NCBI RefSeq assembly: GCF_000738675.1
Contig: NZ_JPUX01000002.1
Coordinates: 310,001-374,000 of the forward strand
Direction: 5' to 3'
From: Serratia nematodiphila DZ0503SBS1
GTDB taxonomy: Bacteria > Pseudomonadota > Gammaproteobacteria > Enterobacterales > Enterobacteriaceae
DNA: 64,000 nucleotides
Within the stretch, counting starts at the first letter, position 1; each line of letters starts with the position of its first letter. The position numbers were made by a program, and so were the translations under genes. Shown here in pieces: positions 36,211 to 46,101 of the stretch. The notes beneath the pieces were generated by a model, which saw nothing but the letters and a program-made list of their open reading frames with translations, searched no databases and was not told the DNA's origin.

Positions 36211-39018
36211 TTAGTCAATATTCAGCGCGTCGTTCACCAGAGCCTGCTGCTGCTTCTGGTGTACGGACATATAGCCCACCGCCGGAGAAGCGGAGGCCGG
36301 ACGTCCTGCGTAACGTAAAGAAGCCCCGAACGGCACCACTTCACGGAAGTTGTGTTGGCTGCAGTACCAGGCTCCCTGGTTCAGCGGCTCTTCCTGACAC
36401 CAGACGAAGTCATGCACATGCGAGTATTGCTCCAGCACGGCCTGCACGGCCTGATGCGGGAACGGATACAGCTGCTCGATGCGCACGATGGCCACGTCTT
36501 TCTGCTCGTTCTTGCGACGCTGTTCCAGCAGGTCGTAGTAGACCTTGCCGGAGCACAGCACGACGCGCTTGACCGCTTTCGGATCCAAGTCATCGATCTC
36601 GCCGATCGCCGGCAGGAAGGTGCCGTTAGCCAGCTCGTCCAGCGAAGAAATCGCCAGCGGGTGACGCAGCAGTGACTTCGGTGACATCACCACCAACGGA
36701 CGGCGCATACCGCGCAGCGCCTGACGACGCAGCATATGGTAAACCTGCGCCGGCGTAGACGGGACGCACACCTGCATGTTCTGCTCTGCGCACAGCTGCA
36801 GATAGCGTTCCAGACGCGCGGAAGAGTGCTCAGGGCCCTGGCCTTCATAGCCGTGCGGCAGCAGCATCACCAGGCCGCACATACGGCCCCATTTTTGCTC
36901 GCCGGAGCTGATGAACTGGTCGATAACGACCTGTGCGCCGTTGGCGAAGTCGCCGAACTGCGCTTCCCAGATGGTCAGCGTGCGCGGTTCCGCCGTGGCG
37001 TAGCCGTATTCGAACGCCAGCACCGCTTCTTCAGACAGCACGGAGTCCCAGACCTTGAATTCGCCCTGGCCGCTGTGGATGTTCGCCAGCGGAACATAGA
37101 CCGAACCGTTTTTCTGGTTGTGCACCACCGCGTGACGGTGGAAGAAGGTGCCGCGGCCGGCGTCTTCGCCGGAGATGCGGATTGGAATGCCTTCATCCGC
37201 CATGGTGGCGTAAGCCAGCGTTTCGGCAGCGCCCCAGTCGAACGGCTTGTTGCCTGCGGCCATCTCGGCGCGGTCCGCGTAGATTTTCGCCACGCGCGAT
37301 TGCATTTCGATCGCTTCCGGCACGGTGCTGATGCGGCGGCCCAGCTCCTGCAGGCGCTTCATCTCAACCTTGCTCGGGTACTCTTCGTCCCACTCGTGGT
37401 TCAGGTACGGCGACCAGGTGAAGGAGTGCAGGTTCATCGGACGCCACTCTTCAACCACGCAATCGCCGCGGTCGAGCGCATCACGATACAGGTTGACCAT
37501 TTCCGTGGCATCTTCCAGGCTGGCCACTTTCTGTTCGGTCAGAACGTCAGCATAGATTTTGCGCGGCGTAGGGTGTTTCTTGATCTTCTGATACATCACC
37601 GGCTGGGTGGCGCTCGGCTCGTCGGCCTCGTTGTGCCCATGGCGTCGGTAGCAGACCAGATCGATCATCACGTCACGCTTGAAGGTGTTACGGAAATCCA
37701 ACGCCAGGCGAGTGACGAAGGCCACGGCTTCCGGATCGTCCGCGTTAACGTGGAAGATCGGTGCCTGAACCATTTTGGCGATGTCGGTGCAGTATTCGGT
37801 AGAGCGCGCATCCAGCGGGTTGGAGGTGGTGAAGCCAACCTGATTGTTGATGACGATACGCACGGTGCCGCCCACTTCGTAGCCGCGAGCCTGAGACATG
37901 TTCAGGGTTTCCTGAACCACGCCCTGGCCGGTGATGGCGGCGTCGCCGTGGATGGTGATCGGCAGCACCATGTTGCTGCGCGCTTCGTCCAGACGATCGC
38001 GACGGGCGCGTACCGACCCCATGACCACCGGGCTGACGATCTCCAGGTGCGACGGGTTGAACGCCAGCGCCAGGTGAACCATGCCGCCTTCGGTTTCCAC
38101 GTCGGAGGAGAAGCCCTGGTGATATTTCACGTCACCGGTGCCGAGGTGTTCTTTATGCTTGCCGGCGAATTCGTCGAACAGATCGGCCGGCTTTTTGCCC
38201 AGCACGTTGATCAGCACGTTCAGACGGCCGCGGTGGGCCATGCCCAACACCACTTCGCGCGTGCCGTTCTTGCCGGCGTGGCGCACCATCTCTTTCAGCA
38301 TCGGCACCAGCGCGTCGCCGCCTTCCAGCGAGAAGCGTTTGGCGCCCGGGAATTTGGCGCCCAGGTAGCGCTCCAGGCCTTCCGCCGCGGTCAGCTCGTT
38401 CAGGAAACGGCGTTTTTCGTCGGCGGTAAAGCTGGCGCGCCCCACCACCGACTCGATGCGCTGCTGGATCCAACGTTTCTCTTCGGTGTTGGTGATGTGC
38501 ATGTACTCAGCGCCGATCGACCCGCAATAGGTCTGCTTCAGCGCGGCGTACAGATCGCCCAGCTTCATGGTTTCTTTGCCGATGGCGAAAGAGCCCACGT
38601 TGAAGGTTTCCTGGAAATCGGCTTCGGTCAGGTTGTGGTAAGCGGGATCAAGGTCAGGAACTTGCTCGCGCTGCCACAGGCCGAGCGGATCGAGGTTGGC
38701 ATGCTGATGCCCGCGGAAGCGGAAGGCGTTGATCAGCTGCAGTACCTTGACCTGTTTGGCGTCGGTTTCCGGATCGGTGATGGTGGTGTTGTAGCGCGCG
38801 GAGTCTTTCGCCAGGCGGCGGAAGTAATCGCGCGTTTGAGAGTGAAGCTGATCGGGTTTGACACCCGCGGTTGGTAGCTGTTGAAAAATGGAACGCCAGC
38901 TATCTTCAACGGAACCCGGATCGGTTAAGAAGTCTTCATAGAGCTGCTCTATGTAAGACTGGTTCGCGCCCGCCAGATAGGAGGAATCCAGCCAGGCCTT
39001 CATTGCGCCGTTCTGCAT
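36211..39018 (-). CDS. sucA: 2-oxoglutarate dehydrogenase E1 component
   Basis: 935 residues. Thiamine-diphosphate-dependent decarboxylase of the 2-oxoglutarate dehydrogenase complex. The N-terminal MQNGAMKAWLDSSYLAGANQSYIEQLYEDF matches E. coli; the cofactor region includes GMAHRGRLNVLINVLGK and ITIHGDAAITGQGVVQE; the transketolase-like domain includes EYGYATAEPRTLTIWEAQFGDFANGAQ. Two adjacent ATG codons are present; the second (39018) has better spacing from AAGGGA and matches the E. coli start. A palindromic element lies in the 275-bp spacer upstream. Confidence 0.98.
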   Translation of the reverse strand: MQNGAMKAWLDSSYLAGANQSYIEQLYEDFLTDPGSVEDSWRSIFQQLPTAGVKPDQLHSQTRDYFRRLAKDSARYNTTITDPETDAKQVKVLQLINAFRFRGHQHANLDPLGLWQREQVPDLDPAYHNLTEADFQETFNVGSFAIGKETMKLGDLYAALKQTYCGSIGAEYMHITNTEEKRWIQQRIESVVGRASFTADEKRRFLNELTAAEGLERYLGAKFPGAKRFSLEGGDALVPMLKEMVRHAGKNGTREVVLGMAHRGRLNVLINVLGKKPADLFDEFAGKHKEHLGTGDVKYHQGFSSDVETEGGMVHLALAFNPSHLEIVSPVVMGSVRARRDRLDEARSNMVLPITIHGDAAITGQGVVQETLNMSQARGYEVGGTVRIVINNQVGFTTSNPLDARSTEYCTDIAKMVQAPIFHVNADDPEAVAFVTRLALDFRNTFKRDVMIDLVCYRRHGHNEADEPSATQPVMYQKIKKHPTPRKIYADVLTEQKVASLEDATEMVNLYRDALDRGDCVVEEWRPMNLHSFTWSPYLNHEWDEEYPSKVEMKRLQELGRRISTVPEAIEMQSRVAKIYADRAEMAAGNKPFDWGAAETLAYATMADEGIPIRISGEDAGRGTFFHRHAVVHNQKNGSVYVPLANIHSGQGEFKVWDSVLSEEAVLAFEYGYATAEPRTLTIWEAQFGDFANGAQVVIDQFISSGEQKWGRMCGLVMLLPHGYEGQGPEHSSARLERYLQLCAEQNMQVCVPSTPAQVYHMLRRQALRGMRRPLVVMSPKSLLRHPLAISSLDELANGTFLPAIGEIDDLDPKAVKRVVLCSGKVYYDLLEQRRKNEQKDVAIVRIEQLYPFPHQAVQAVLEQYSHVHDFVWCQEEPLNQGAWYCSQHNFREVVPFGASLRYAGRPASASPAVGYMSVHQKQQQALVNDALNID

Positions 39019-39168
39019 CATGATCCCTTAAGCTTTGAAGCTTTAGTTTTCGCCGTGGTTAACATAATTACCGTGATGAATACGGTTTGCCGTAAAACGG
39101 TTCACTCGACGTACTTGCGGCCATGTCGGCCCGATACGTTCTGTTATGGACCTTGCGGTCCCTTACAA

Positions 39169-39240
39169 GGAACCTCTAAAAACCGGCGGAAGAACCAGGC
39201 TGCATAGCGCCGCAGCCGCGGGTCAGTTTTTAGAGGTTCC
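39169..39240. repeat. 72-bp palindromic element between sdhB and sucA
   Basis: Perfect 15-bp inverted repeat GGAACCTCTAAAAAC (39169-39183) / GTTTTTAGAGGTTCC (39226-39240). Inside it a second stem GGCTGC (39198-39203) / GCAGCC (39212-39217). A GGACC/GGTCC hairpin lies just beside it (39148-39161). No reading frame. It looks like a small dispersed palindromic repeat rather than a terminator, since sucA must be read through. Confidence 0.75.
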
Positions 39241-39293
39241 CTCCCCTATGGGATGTGCGCCGGAAAAGAGCCCGGCGCAGCATCTCATTCCGT

Positions 39294-40010
39294 TTATGCG
39301 CCGCGTTGCAGCAGCATGGACTTGATATGCCCGATCGCACGCGTCGGGTTCAAGCCTTTAGGACATACACTGACACAATTCATAATGCTATGGCAGCGGA
39401 AAACACTAAAAGCGTCGTCCAGATCATCTAAACGTTCTTGCGTTTCCGTGTCACGGCTGTCGATCAGGAAGCGATACGCCGCCAACAGACCGGCCGGGCC
39501 GATGAACTTGTCCGGGTTCCACCAGAACGATGGGCAAGAGGTCGAACAGCAGGCGCACAGGATGCACTCGTACAGACCGTCCAGCTTGGCGCGCTGCTCC
39601 GGCGACTGCAGGTGCTCGCGCGCCGGCGGGTTCTTGCCGTCGTTCAGCAGGTATGGCTTGATCTTTTCATATTGGGTATAGAACTGGCCCATATCCACCA
39701 CCAGATCGCGCACCACCGGCAGGCCCGGCAGCGGACGGATCACGATCTTGCCGTTGCCTTTGCGCAGCGACGAAACCGGAGTGATGCACGCCAGGCCGTT
39801 TTTACCGTTCATGTTCAGGCCGTCGGAACCGCACACGCCTTCGCGGCATGAGCGACGGAATGACAGGGTCGGGTCTTTTTCTTTCAGCTGGATCAACGCA
39901 TCCAGCAGCATCATGTCGCGACCTTCTTCCGCTTCCAGGGTGTAATCCTGCATGTGTGGCGCGTCATCGACATCCGGGTTGTAGCGATAAATGGAAAATT
40001 CGAGTTTCAT
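39294..40010 (-). CDS. sdhB: Succinate dehydrogenase iron-sulfur subunit
   Basis: 238 residues. Plant-type [2Fe-2S] ligands in SCREGVCGSDGLNMNG, and [4Fe-4S] and [3Fe-4S] ligands in CILCACCSTSCPSFWWNP and CHSIMNCVSVCPKGLNP. Carries electrons from the SdhA flavin to ubiquinone. Length equals that of E. coli SdhB. 16 bases after sdhA. Confidence 0.98.
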   Translation of the reverse strand: MKLEFSIYRYNPDVDDAPHMQDYTLEAEEGRDMMLLDALIQLKEKDPTLSFRRSCREGVCGSDGLNMNGKNGLACITPVSSLRKGNGKIVIRPLPGLPVVRDLVVDMGQFYTQYEKIKPYLLNDGKNPPAREHLQSPEQRAKLDGLYECILCACCSTSCPSFWWNPDKFIGPAGLLAAYRFLIDSRDTETQERLDDLDDAFSVFRCHSIMNCVSVCPKGLNPTRAIGHIKSMLLQRGA

Positions 40011-40026
40011 CTGTCGATCTCCGCAA

Positions 40027-41793
40027 TTAGTAAGAACGCACTTTCGGCGGGAATGCCGGGCGCAGCTTCGGTTGCATGTTCACTTCGCGGCGCGTCATGC
40101 TTTCCGATTGCGGCAGATACAGCGAATGGCACAGCCAGTTGGCGTCATCGCGTTCCGGATAGTCGAAGCGGCTGTGTGCGCCACGGCTCTCGGTACGGAA
40201 GTTGGCCGACACGGCGGTGGAATACGCGGTCTCCATCAGGTTATCCAACTCCAGGCATTCGATGCGCTGGGTGTTGAACTCGCTGGAGGTATCGTCCAGG
40301 CGTGCGTTCTTCAGACGTTCACGGATCACTTTCAGTTCTTCCAGGCCCTTGGCCATCGCATCGCCTTCGCGGAATACCGAGAAGTTGTGCTGCATGCAAG
40401 ACTGCAGCGCTTTGCGAATTTCGACCGGGTCTTCGCCGGAACGGGTGTTGTTCCAACGGTTCAGACGATCCAGCGAGGCTTCCACGTCGGAGTCGCTGGC
40501 GTCACGGCTCACGCCCTGCTCTTCCAGCGATTCCTGCAGGTGCATGCCGGCGGAACGGCCGAACACCACCAGATCCAGCAGCGAGTTGCCGCCCAGGCGG
40601 TTGGCGCCGTGCACCGATACGCAGGCGATTTCGCCCACGGCGAACAGCCCCGGGATCACCACGTCTTCGCCTTTCTCGTTCACGGTCAGCGCCTGGCCGG
40701 TCACCTTGGTCGGAATGCCGCCCATCATATAGTGACAGGTTGGGATAACCGGGATCGGCTCTTTCACCGGATCGACGTGCGCGAAGGTGCGGGACAGTTC
40801 CAGAATGCCCGGCAGACGGGATTCCAGCACCTCTTTGCCCAGGTGATCCAGCTTCAGCTTGGCGTGCGGGCCCCAAGGACCGTCGCAGCCGCGGCCTTCG
40901 CGGATTTCGATCATGATCGAACGGGCAACCACGTCGCGGCCAGCCAGATCTTTGGCGTTCGGCGCATAACGCTCCATGAAGCGCTCGCCGTGCTTGTTCA
41001 GCAGGTAGCCGCCTTCGCCGCGGCAGCCTTCGGTCACCAGCACGCCCGCGCCGGCGATGCCGGTCGGGTGGAACTGCCACATTTCCATGTCCTGCACCGG
41101 CACGCCGGCGCGCAGCGCCATGCCGACACCGTCGCCGGTGTTGATGTGGGCGTTGGTGGTGGACTGGTAAATGCGGCCAGCGCCGCCGGTCGCCAGCACG
41201 GTGGCCTTGGCTTTGAAGTAAACCACTTCACCGGTTTCGATGCAGATAGCCGTGGTGCCGACCACCGCGCCGTCCTGGTTTTTCACCAGATCAAGCGCAT
41301 ACCACTCGGAGAAGATGGTGGTGTGGTTTTTCAGGTTCTGTTGATACAGGGTGTGCAGCAGCGCATGGCCGGTACGGTCGGCTGCGGCTGCGGTACGCGC
41401 CGCCTGCTCGCCGCCGAAGTTCAGCGACTGGCCGCCGAACGGGCGCTGATAGATGCGGCCGTCGTCCAGACGAGAGAACGGCAGACCCATGTGTTCCAGT
41501 TCCAGAATCGCTTCCGGGCCGGTTTTACACATATATTCGATGGCGTCCTGGTCACCGATATAGTCGGAACCTTTCACCGTGTCGTACATATGCCATTCCC
41601 AGTTGTCCTCGTGGCTGTTGCCGAGCGCGACGGTGATGCCGCCCTGTGCGGACACGGTATGGGAACGGGTCGGGAAAACTTTGGACAGCAGGGCACAGGT
41701 CGAGCCCGCTTGGGAAATTTGCAGCGCGGCACGCATGCCCGCACCGCCGGCGCCGATTACGACGGCATCAAACTCTCTGACTGGCAGTTTCAT
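40027..41793 (-). CDS. sdhA: Succinate dehydrogenase flavoprotein subunit
   Basis: 588 residues. FAD-binding N-terminus ([20 protein letters not shown]), covalent FAD histidine in [15 protein letters not shown] (His45), and catalytic [21 protein letters not shown] with the substrate arginines further on. Oxidises succinate to fumarate, on the cytoplasmic face of the membrane. Begins immediately after the sdhD stop (no gap). Confidence 0.98.
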   Translation of the reverse strand: MKLPVREFDAVVIGAGGAGMRAALQISQAGSTCALLSKVFPTRSHTVSAQGGITVALGNSHEDNWEWHMYDTVKGSDYIGDQDAIEYMCKTGPEAILELEHMGLPFSRLDDGRIYQRPFGGQSLNFGGEQAARTAAAADRTGHALLHTLYQQNLKNHTTIFSEWYALDLVKNQDGAVVGTTAICIETGEVVYFKAKATVLATGGAGRIYQSTTNAHINTGDGVGMALRAGVPVQDMEMWQFHPTGIAGAGVLVTEGCRGEGGYLLNKHGERFMERYAPNAKDLAGRDVVARSIMIEIREGRGCDGPWGPHAKLKLDHLGKEVLESRLPGILELSRTFAHVDPVKEPIPVIPTCHYMMGGIPTKVTGQALTVNEKGEDVVIPGLFAVGEIACVSVHGANRLGGNSLLDLVVFGRSAGMHLQESLEEQGVSRDASDSDVEASLDRLNRWNNTRSGEDPVEIRKALQSCMQHNFSVFREGDAMAKGLEELKVIRERLKNARLDDTSSEFNTQRIECLELDNLMETAYSTAVSANFRTESRGAHSRFDYPERDDANWLCHSLYLPQSESMTRREVNMQPKLRPAFPPKVRSY

Positions 41794-42141
41794 TTAAGCA
41801 CCCCACACTACGATTGTTCCGTACAGTAAATAGACCAGCAACGCGACCACGACAGCCAGCTGCAACACCAGGCGAACCGCCAGCGGCTTGACGTAGTCCG
41901 TCAGCACCTGCCACAGCCCGATCCAGGCGTGCACCAGAATCGACAGCAGGGTCAGCAGAGTGAACACTTTCGTAATGGAAGTGGCGAAGAAACCGCGCCA
42001 GATGTCATAAGTGAGTTCCGGAGCCGTGACGAAAAAGCCCAGGATATACAGGACGTACAGGGTAATGATGATAGCGGAAGCGCGCAGCAGCAGCCAATCG
42101 TGCACGCCGTTGCGCCCTAATGCAGAAACGTTGTTTACCAT
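41794..42141 (-). CDS. sdhD: Succinate dehydrogenase membrane anchor subunit D
   Basis: 115 residues, three membrane helices. Haem b ligand His in [21 protein letters not shown] (about His71) and quinone-site Asp/Tyr in the same DY pair, as in E. coli SdhD. Starts [21 protein letters not shown]; the longer in-frame extension overlaps sdhC and is rejected. Overlaps sdhC by seven bases. Confidence 0.97.
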   Translation of the reverse strand: MVNNVSALGRNGVHDWLLLRASAIIITLYVLYILGFFVTAPELTYDIWRGFFATSITKVFTLLTLLSILVHAWIGLWQVLTDYVKPLAVRLVLQLAVVVALLVYLLYGTIVVWGA

Positions 42142-42524
42142 ACGAGGACTCCAGCCAGAACTGACAGCACGACGGTCAGACCGATCGCCACCTGGGCGGA
42201 ACGGGTGCCGGCGGCCAAACTCTCTTCGATGTAGCCAAAATCCATTAACAAGTGACGGATGCCACCGCAAATGTGATAGGCCAGCGCCGTGAGGATGCCC
42301 CAGAATATGAATTTGACGATGAAGCTATTCATGATGGCGGCCGCCTGCAGGAATCCCTCTTGGGAAGAGAGTGACAGGCCCAGCAGCCAGAGGAGGATAC
42401 CCACGGCAACGAAGGTAATTACGCCAGAGACTCGGTGTAAGATAGACGCTATCGCAGTTACGGGGAACCGGATCGTTTGCAGATCCAAGTTGACAGGTCG
42501 TTGTTTTTTCACGTATTTGCCCAC
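42135..42524 (-). CDS. sdhC: Succinate dehydrogenase cytochrome b556 subunit
   Basis: 129 residues, three membrane helices. Signature [28 protein letters not shown], with Ser and Arg of the ubiquinone site, and haem ligand His in [19 protein letters not shown]. First gene of sdhCDAB-sucABCD, divergent from gltA. Confidence 0.97.
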   Translation of the reverse strand: MGKYVKKQRPVNLDLQTIRFPVTAIASILHRVSGVITFVAVGILLWLLGLSLSSQEGFLQAAAIMNSFIVKFIFWGILTALAYHICGGIRHLLMDFGYIEESLAAGTRSAQVAIGLTVVLSVLAGVLVW

Positions 42525-42760
42525 ACAGCTCTTATTATTTTCCTTCCTCCGGGCCTGGGCGGGGATCAGACAGCGTTAAGAGCCTAAAACCCTTACACGT
42601 CACGCGCTCAAACATCAACATCCTCTGTGCTCAAACGGCGCGCATTTATAACGCTGGGTGCTCCTACTTCAGGGTAATCCGGAGACCTGGCGGCAGTATA
42701 GGAGGATCACATTCTGATTACAATTCTCATACAACCGCTTTGATAACATTTCCCCCGAAC

Positions 42761-42776
42761 AGTGATTCAGATCACG
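42761..42776. promoter_or_regulatory. CRP-site candidate for sdhC/gltA
   Basis: AGTGATTCAGATCACG keeps both GTGA and TCAC half-sites at the correct six-base spacing. It lies 237 bp before sdhC and 478 bp before gltA, so it more likely serves sdh. Confidence 0.6.
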
Positions 42777-42925
42777 GATTTCACAATTAGTGCAAAATTA
42801 ATTATCTGATTTGACAAGAGATCAACATTTCCATTACATATAGGGGCACAAACGGTCCTATGATGCGCTATGGGTCAGCAGATACACTTCCTCCCGGGTT
42901 CGAGTTATGCAACAGTGTATTTGGC

Positions 42926-43016
42926 GAACCTATCCCAATAGCCGTTGTTTCCCGCTCGAGTTTGCCGGCGTCAAAAGCAAATAAAGCACACAAAAACAGA
43001 TTATTGGGATAGGTTC
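42926..43016. repeat. 91-bp palindromic element upstream of gltA
   Basis: Perfect 15-bp inverted repeat GAACCTATCCCAATA (42926-42940) / TATTGGGATAGGTTC (43002-43016) around 61 bases of unrelated sequence with no reading frame. No target-site duplication is visible. The ends share GAACCT with the sdhB-sucA element but the rest differs. Confidence 0.75.
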
Positions 43017-43253
43017 ACATCTCTTCGAACAGCTCATAGGTAAGATTAACAGACTATAACGAATTACTATGAATCGTTAACAACTGGTCACCCGTCTCGT
43101 TCGCCTGGTCAGCACTCTGTACCCTACCCGCGCACAGTTGCGCAGTCGCTCACAGAGTTAGCGTCCGCACCATTTTTTTGCGGGCAACCTGCAGAGATTT
43201 AAGGTATTTCAGTTGTTAGTGGTTTTTAAAATAAGGCGCTAAGGAGACAGTAA

Positions 43254-44546
43254 ATGACTGATAAGAAAGCGACGCTAACCATTAACGACAGCGAAGCTCC
43301 GATCGAACTGGGCGTATTGACACCGACACTGGGCCCCGATGTCCTCGATGTCCGCGCTCTGGGTTCCAAAGGTTATTTCACATTTGATCCCGGCTTTACC
43401 TCCACCGCTTCTTGCGAATCCAAGATTACCTTCATCGACGGCGACAAAGGCGTGCTGCTGCACCGCGGCTTCCCTATCGAGCAGCTGGCGAAAGAATCTT
43501 CCTACCTGGAAGTGTGCTACATCCTGCTGTACGGCGAGACCCCAACGCCGGAAGAATTCGAAACCTTCAAGACCACCGTGACCCGTCACACCATGATCCA
43601 CGACCAGATCACCCATCTGTTCCGTGGCTTCCGTCGCGACTCGCACCCGATGGCGGTGCTGTGCGGCGTGACCGGCGCGCTGGCGGCGTTCTACCACGAT
43701 GCGCTGGACGTCAACAACGAGCGTCACCGTGAAATCACCGCGTTCCGTCTGCTGTCCAAAATGCCGACCGTAGCCGCGATGTGCTACAAATACTCCCTGG
43801 GCCAGCCGTTCGTTTATCCGCGCAACGATCTGTCCTATGCCGGCAACTTCCTGCACATGATGTTCGCCACCCCGTGCGAAGAGTACGTGGTGAACCCGGT
43901 GCTGGAACGCGCCATGGATCGCATCCTGATCCTGCACGCCGACCATGAGCAGAACGCCTCTACCTCAACCGTGCGCACCGCCGGCTCTTCCGGCGCCAAC
44001 CCGTTCGCCTGCATCGCGGCCGGCATTGCCTCTCTGTGGGGGCCGGCGCACGGCGGCGCCAACGAAGCGGCGCTGAAAATGCTGGAAGAGATCAAGACCG
44101 TCGAGCACATTCCGGAATTCATCAAGCGCGCCAAGGACAAGAACGACTCCTTCCGCCTGATGGGCTTCGGCCACCGCGTGTACAAGAACTACGATCCGCG
44201 CGCCACCGTGATGCGCGAGACCTGTCACGAAGTGCTGAAAGAGCTGAACAAGAAGGACGACAACCTGCTGCAGGTGGCGATGGAGCTGGAACACATCGCG
44301 CTGAACGACCCGTACTTCATCGAGAAGAAACTGTACCCGAACGTCGACTTCTACTCTGGCATCATCCTGAAGGCGATGGGCATTCCTTCTTCCATGTTCA
44401 CCGTGATCTTCGCCATCGCGCGCACCATCGGCTGGATCGCCCACTGGAACGAAATGCACGACGAAGGCATCAAAATTGCCCGTCCGCGTCAGCTGTACAC
44501 CGGCTATGCCGAGCGTGATTTCAAATCCCAGCTGAAAAACAAGTAA
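43254..44546 (+). CDS. gltA: Citrate synthase (type II, NADH-sensitive class)
   Basis: 430 residues, close to E. coli GltA (427) throughout. Condenses oxaloacetate with acetyl-CoA. Active-site segments are [18 protein letters not shown] and [18 protein letters not shown] (catalytic histidines) and [16 protein letters not shown] (catalytic Asp). The N-terminal regulatory domain (1-60, including the [22 protein letters not shown] segment) is that of the hexameric allosteric enzymes. Divergent from sdhC, single-gene unit with its own terminator. Confidence 0.98.
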   Translation: MTDKKATLTINDSEAPIELGVLTPTLGPDVLDVRALGSKGYFTFDPGFTSTASCESKITFIDGDKGVLLHRGFPIEQLAKESSYLEVCYILLYGETPTPEEFETFKTTVTRHTMIHDQITHLFRGFRRDSHPMAVLCGVTGALAAFYHDALDVNNERHREITAFRLLSKMPTVAAMCYKYSLGQPFVYPRNDLSYAGNFLHMMFATPCEEYVVNPVLERAMDRILILHADHEQNASTSTVRTAGSSGANPFACIAAGIASLWGPAHGGANEAALKMLEEIKTVEHIPEFIKRAKDKNDSFRLMGFGHRVYKNYDPRATVMRETCHEVLKELNKKDDNLLQVAMELEHIALNDPYFIEKKLYPNVDFYSGIILKAMGIPSSMFTVIFAIARTIGWIAHWNEMHDEGIKIARPRQLYTGYAERDFKSQLKNK

Positions 44547-44572
44547 GCCGTTTTACCGGCTGAAACGCACAG

Positions 44573-44603
44573 CGCCGCCCTTTCGGGCGGCGTTTTTTTT
44601 GGC
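44573..44603 (+). terminator. Rho-independent terminator of gltA
   Basis: CGCCGCCC-TTTC-GGGCGGCG followed by eight T on the plus strand, 30 bases after the gltA stop and abutting the convergent nei gene. Confidence 0.93.
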
Positions 44604-45394
44604 TATTTCTGGCAGCCTGGGCACCAATAAAACGGCCGCGAAGACAGCTCGGTACGCACGATCATCCCACCACAGCGTTCACAGGGCTCGCCGCTGCGAT
44701 GAAACACCTTGAAGCGAAACAGCGCGCCGTGATGCCGGTTGTCATCCGCCTGCCCGCGCGTCTGGTAGGAAAGGCGCGGCACCGCCAGCAATGCCTCCGC
44801 CAGGTGGCGCAGCGCATCTGGCGCCAGATCCTGCGGTTTGTGCTGCGGCGCCAACTCGGCCTGCCACAGGATTTCGGCGCGCAGATAGTTGCCCAATCCG
44901 GCAAGAAACGCCTGGTCGAGCAGCATGCCGCCCAGTTGCCGGCGGCGAAAACGCGGCATCAGCAAACGCGCCTGCACCTCATCCACCGTCAGCGACATGT
45001 CCAACACGTCGGGGCCGATGCGTTGCAAAAACGGGTGTTGCTCTATTTCCTCGCGCGGCCCGACGGTAATGTCGGAAGCGCTGTAGAGCAAAATCGCGCT
45101 ATGAGCGGTTTCCAGCCGCACCCGCAGATCGCGTTTGGTCTCCGGCGCCTCCCCCGCCGCCGCCACTTTCCACACGCCGTACAGCTGGTTGTGGCTGTAC
45201 ATCGTCAACCCATTGGAGAAATGGGTCAGCAGCGCCTTGCCGCGCGGCTCGATGGCGACGATACGCTCGCCGAGCAGACGCTGGCGATAGTGCTTCAACT
45301 GGGGAAAAGCGAAATCGACGGCGGTCAGCGGCTGATCGATCACCGCCGCCGCCAGTTTGTCCGCCGCCCGGCGGATCTCCGGTCCTTCCGGCAT
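44603..45394 (-). CDS. nei: Endonuclease VIII (DNA glycosylase/AP lyase)
   Basis: 263 residues, same as E. coli Nei. Removes oxidised pyrimidines. Catalytic N-terminus [13 protein letters not shown] (Pro2, Glu3 after Met removal), helix-two-turn-helix with [12 protein letters not shown], and a C-terminal zinc finger [25 protein letters not shown]. Lies last on the minus strand after pcp (54-base gap containing a 9-bp hairpin) and probably shares its transcript. Confidence 0.97.
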   Translation of the reverse strand: MPEGPEIRRAADKLAAAVIDQPLTAVDFAFPQLKHYRQRLLGERIVAIEPRGKALLTHFSNGLTMYSHNQLYGVWKVAAAGEAPETKRDLRVRLETAHSAILLYSASDITVGPREEIEQHPFLQRIGPDVLDMSLTVDEVQARLLMPRFRRRQLGGMLLDQAFLAGLGNYLRAEILWQAELAPQHKPQDLAPDALRHLAEALLAVPRLSYQTRGQADDNRHHGALFRFKVFHRSGEPCERCGGMIVRTELSSRPFYWCPGCQK

Positions 45395-45413
45395 AGACCA
45401 CTCCTTGCGTAGA

Positions 45414-45437
45414 CCCGGCGCAGCCCGATGCGCCGGG
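45414..45437 (-). repeat. Hairpin in the pcp-nei spacer
   Basis: CCCGGCGCA and TGCGCCGGG, a perfect 9-bp stem with a six-base loop. No T tract on the minus strand, so attenuation or stabilisation is more likely than termination. Confidence 0.6.
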
Positions 45438-45448
45438 GATTCTCTTGA

Positions 45449-46093
45449 TTAATGCGTTGCGCCGCCCGCCACTTTCAGATCGTGTTCCACCTGCAACGCG
45501 ATGGAAACGGCCAGCTCCAGCGCAAACAGCACCGTCGAGGCCGCCATGCTCGGTGCGCCGGGGTGCGCCGCCGCCTGTTCCGGCAGGTACGGGATATGAA
45601 TAAACCCGCCCTTCACCTCGCGCTGGCCGCTCAACCGGTGCAGCAGGCCGTACATGACATGGTTGCACACGTAGGTGCCGGCGGTCTGCGAAACAGAGGC
45701 CGGAATGCCGGCCTCGCGCATCGAGCTGACCATCGCCTTGATCGGCAAGTTGCTGAAATAGGCCGCCGGACCGCCGGCGACGATCGGCTCATCCACCGGC
45801 TGCTGCCCCTGATTGTCGGGAATGCGCGCGTCGTCGACGTTGATCGCCACCCGCTCAATCGTGATATCGGTGCGGCCGCCGGCCTGGCCGACAGCCAGCA
45901 CCATCAGCGGCTGCACCTCGTCGATCGCCGCATTGAGCGCCTCCAGCGCCGCGCCGAACACGCACGGCAGCTGGCGCGCCACGATGCGCGTACCCACCAG
46001 CTCCAAATCGTTGAGCTGCTTCACCACTTCCCAGGAGGGGTTGAGCCGTTCGCCGCCAAACGGCTCGAAGCCGGTAATCAATACTTTTTGCAT
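45449..46093 (-). CDS. pcp: Pyrrolidone-carboxylate (pyroglutamyl) peptidase
   Basis: 214 residues, peptidase family C15. Removes N-terminal pyroglutamate from peptides. Motifs: [16 protein letters not shown] at the N-terminus, catalytic Glu in [14 protein letters not shown], nucleophile Cys in [15 protein letters not shown], and catalytic His in [12 protein letters not shown]. It lies 8 bases after the DUF979 gene in a unit that also encodes 5-oxoprolinase, so its released 5-oxoproline would be converted to glutamate by its operon partners. Confidence 0.95.
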   Translation of the reverse strand: MQKVLITGFEPFGGERLNPSWEVVKQLNDLELVGTRIVARQLPCVFGAALEALNAAIDEVQPLMVLAVGQAGGRTDITIERVAINVDDARIPDNQGQQPVDEPIVAGGPAAYFSNLPIKAMVSSMREAGIPASVSQTAGTYVCNHVMYGLLHRLSGQREVKGGFIHIPYLPEQAAAHPGAPSMAASTVLFALELAVSIALQVEHDLKVAGGATH

Positions 46094-46101
46094 CCTTACT
46101 C

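Larger units (their letters stand above)
42525..43253. promoter_or_regulatory. sdhC-gltA divergent regulatory region
   Basis: 729 bp without a gene. It holds a CRP-type site at 42761-42776, AT-rich promoter sequence around 42710-42850, a 91-bp palindromic element at 42926-43016 and a long gltA leader (43017-43253). E. coli also controls both operons from this gap, through CRP, ArcA and FNR. RBS AAGGAG precedes gltA. Confidence 0.65.

Noticed and set aside
36736..38877. 713-codon plus-strand frame opposite sucA
   Set aside because: Shadow of sucA, which is certain by cofactor motifs and synteny.
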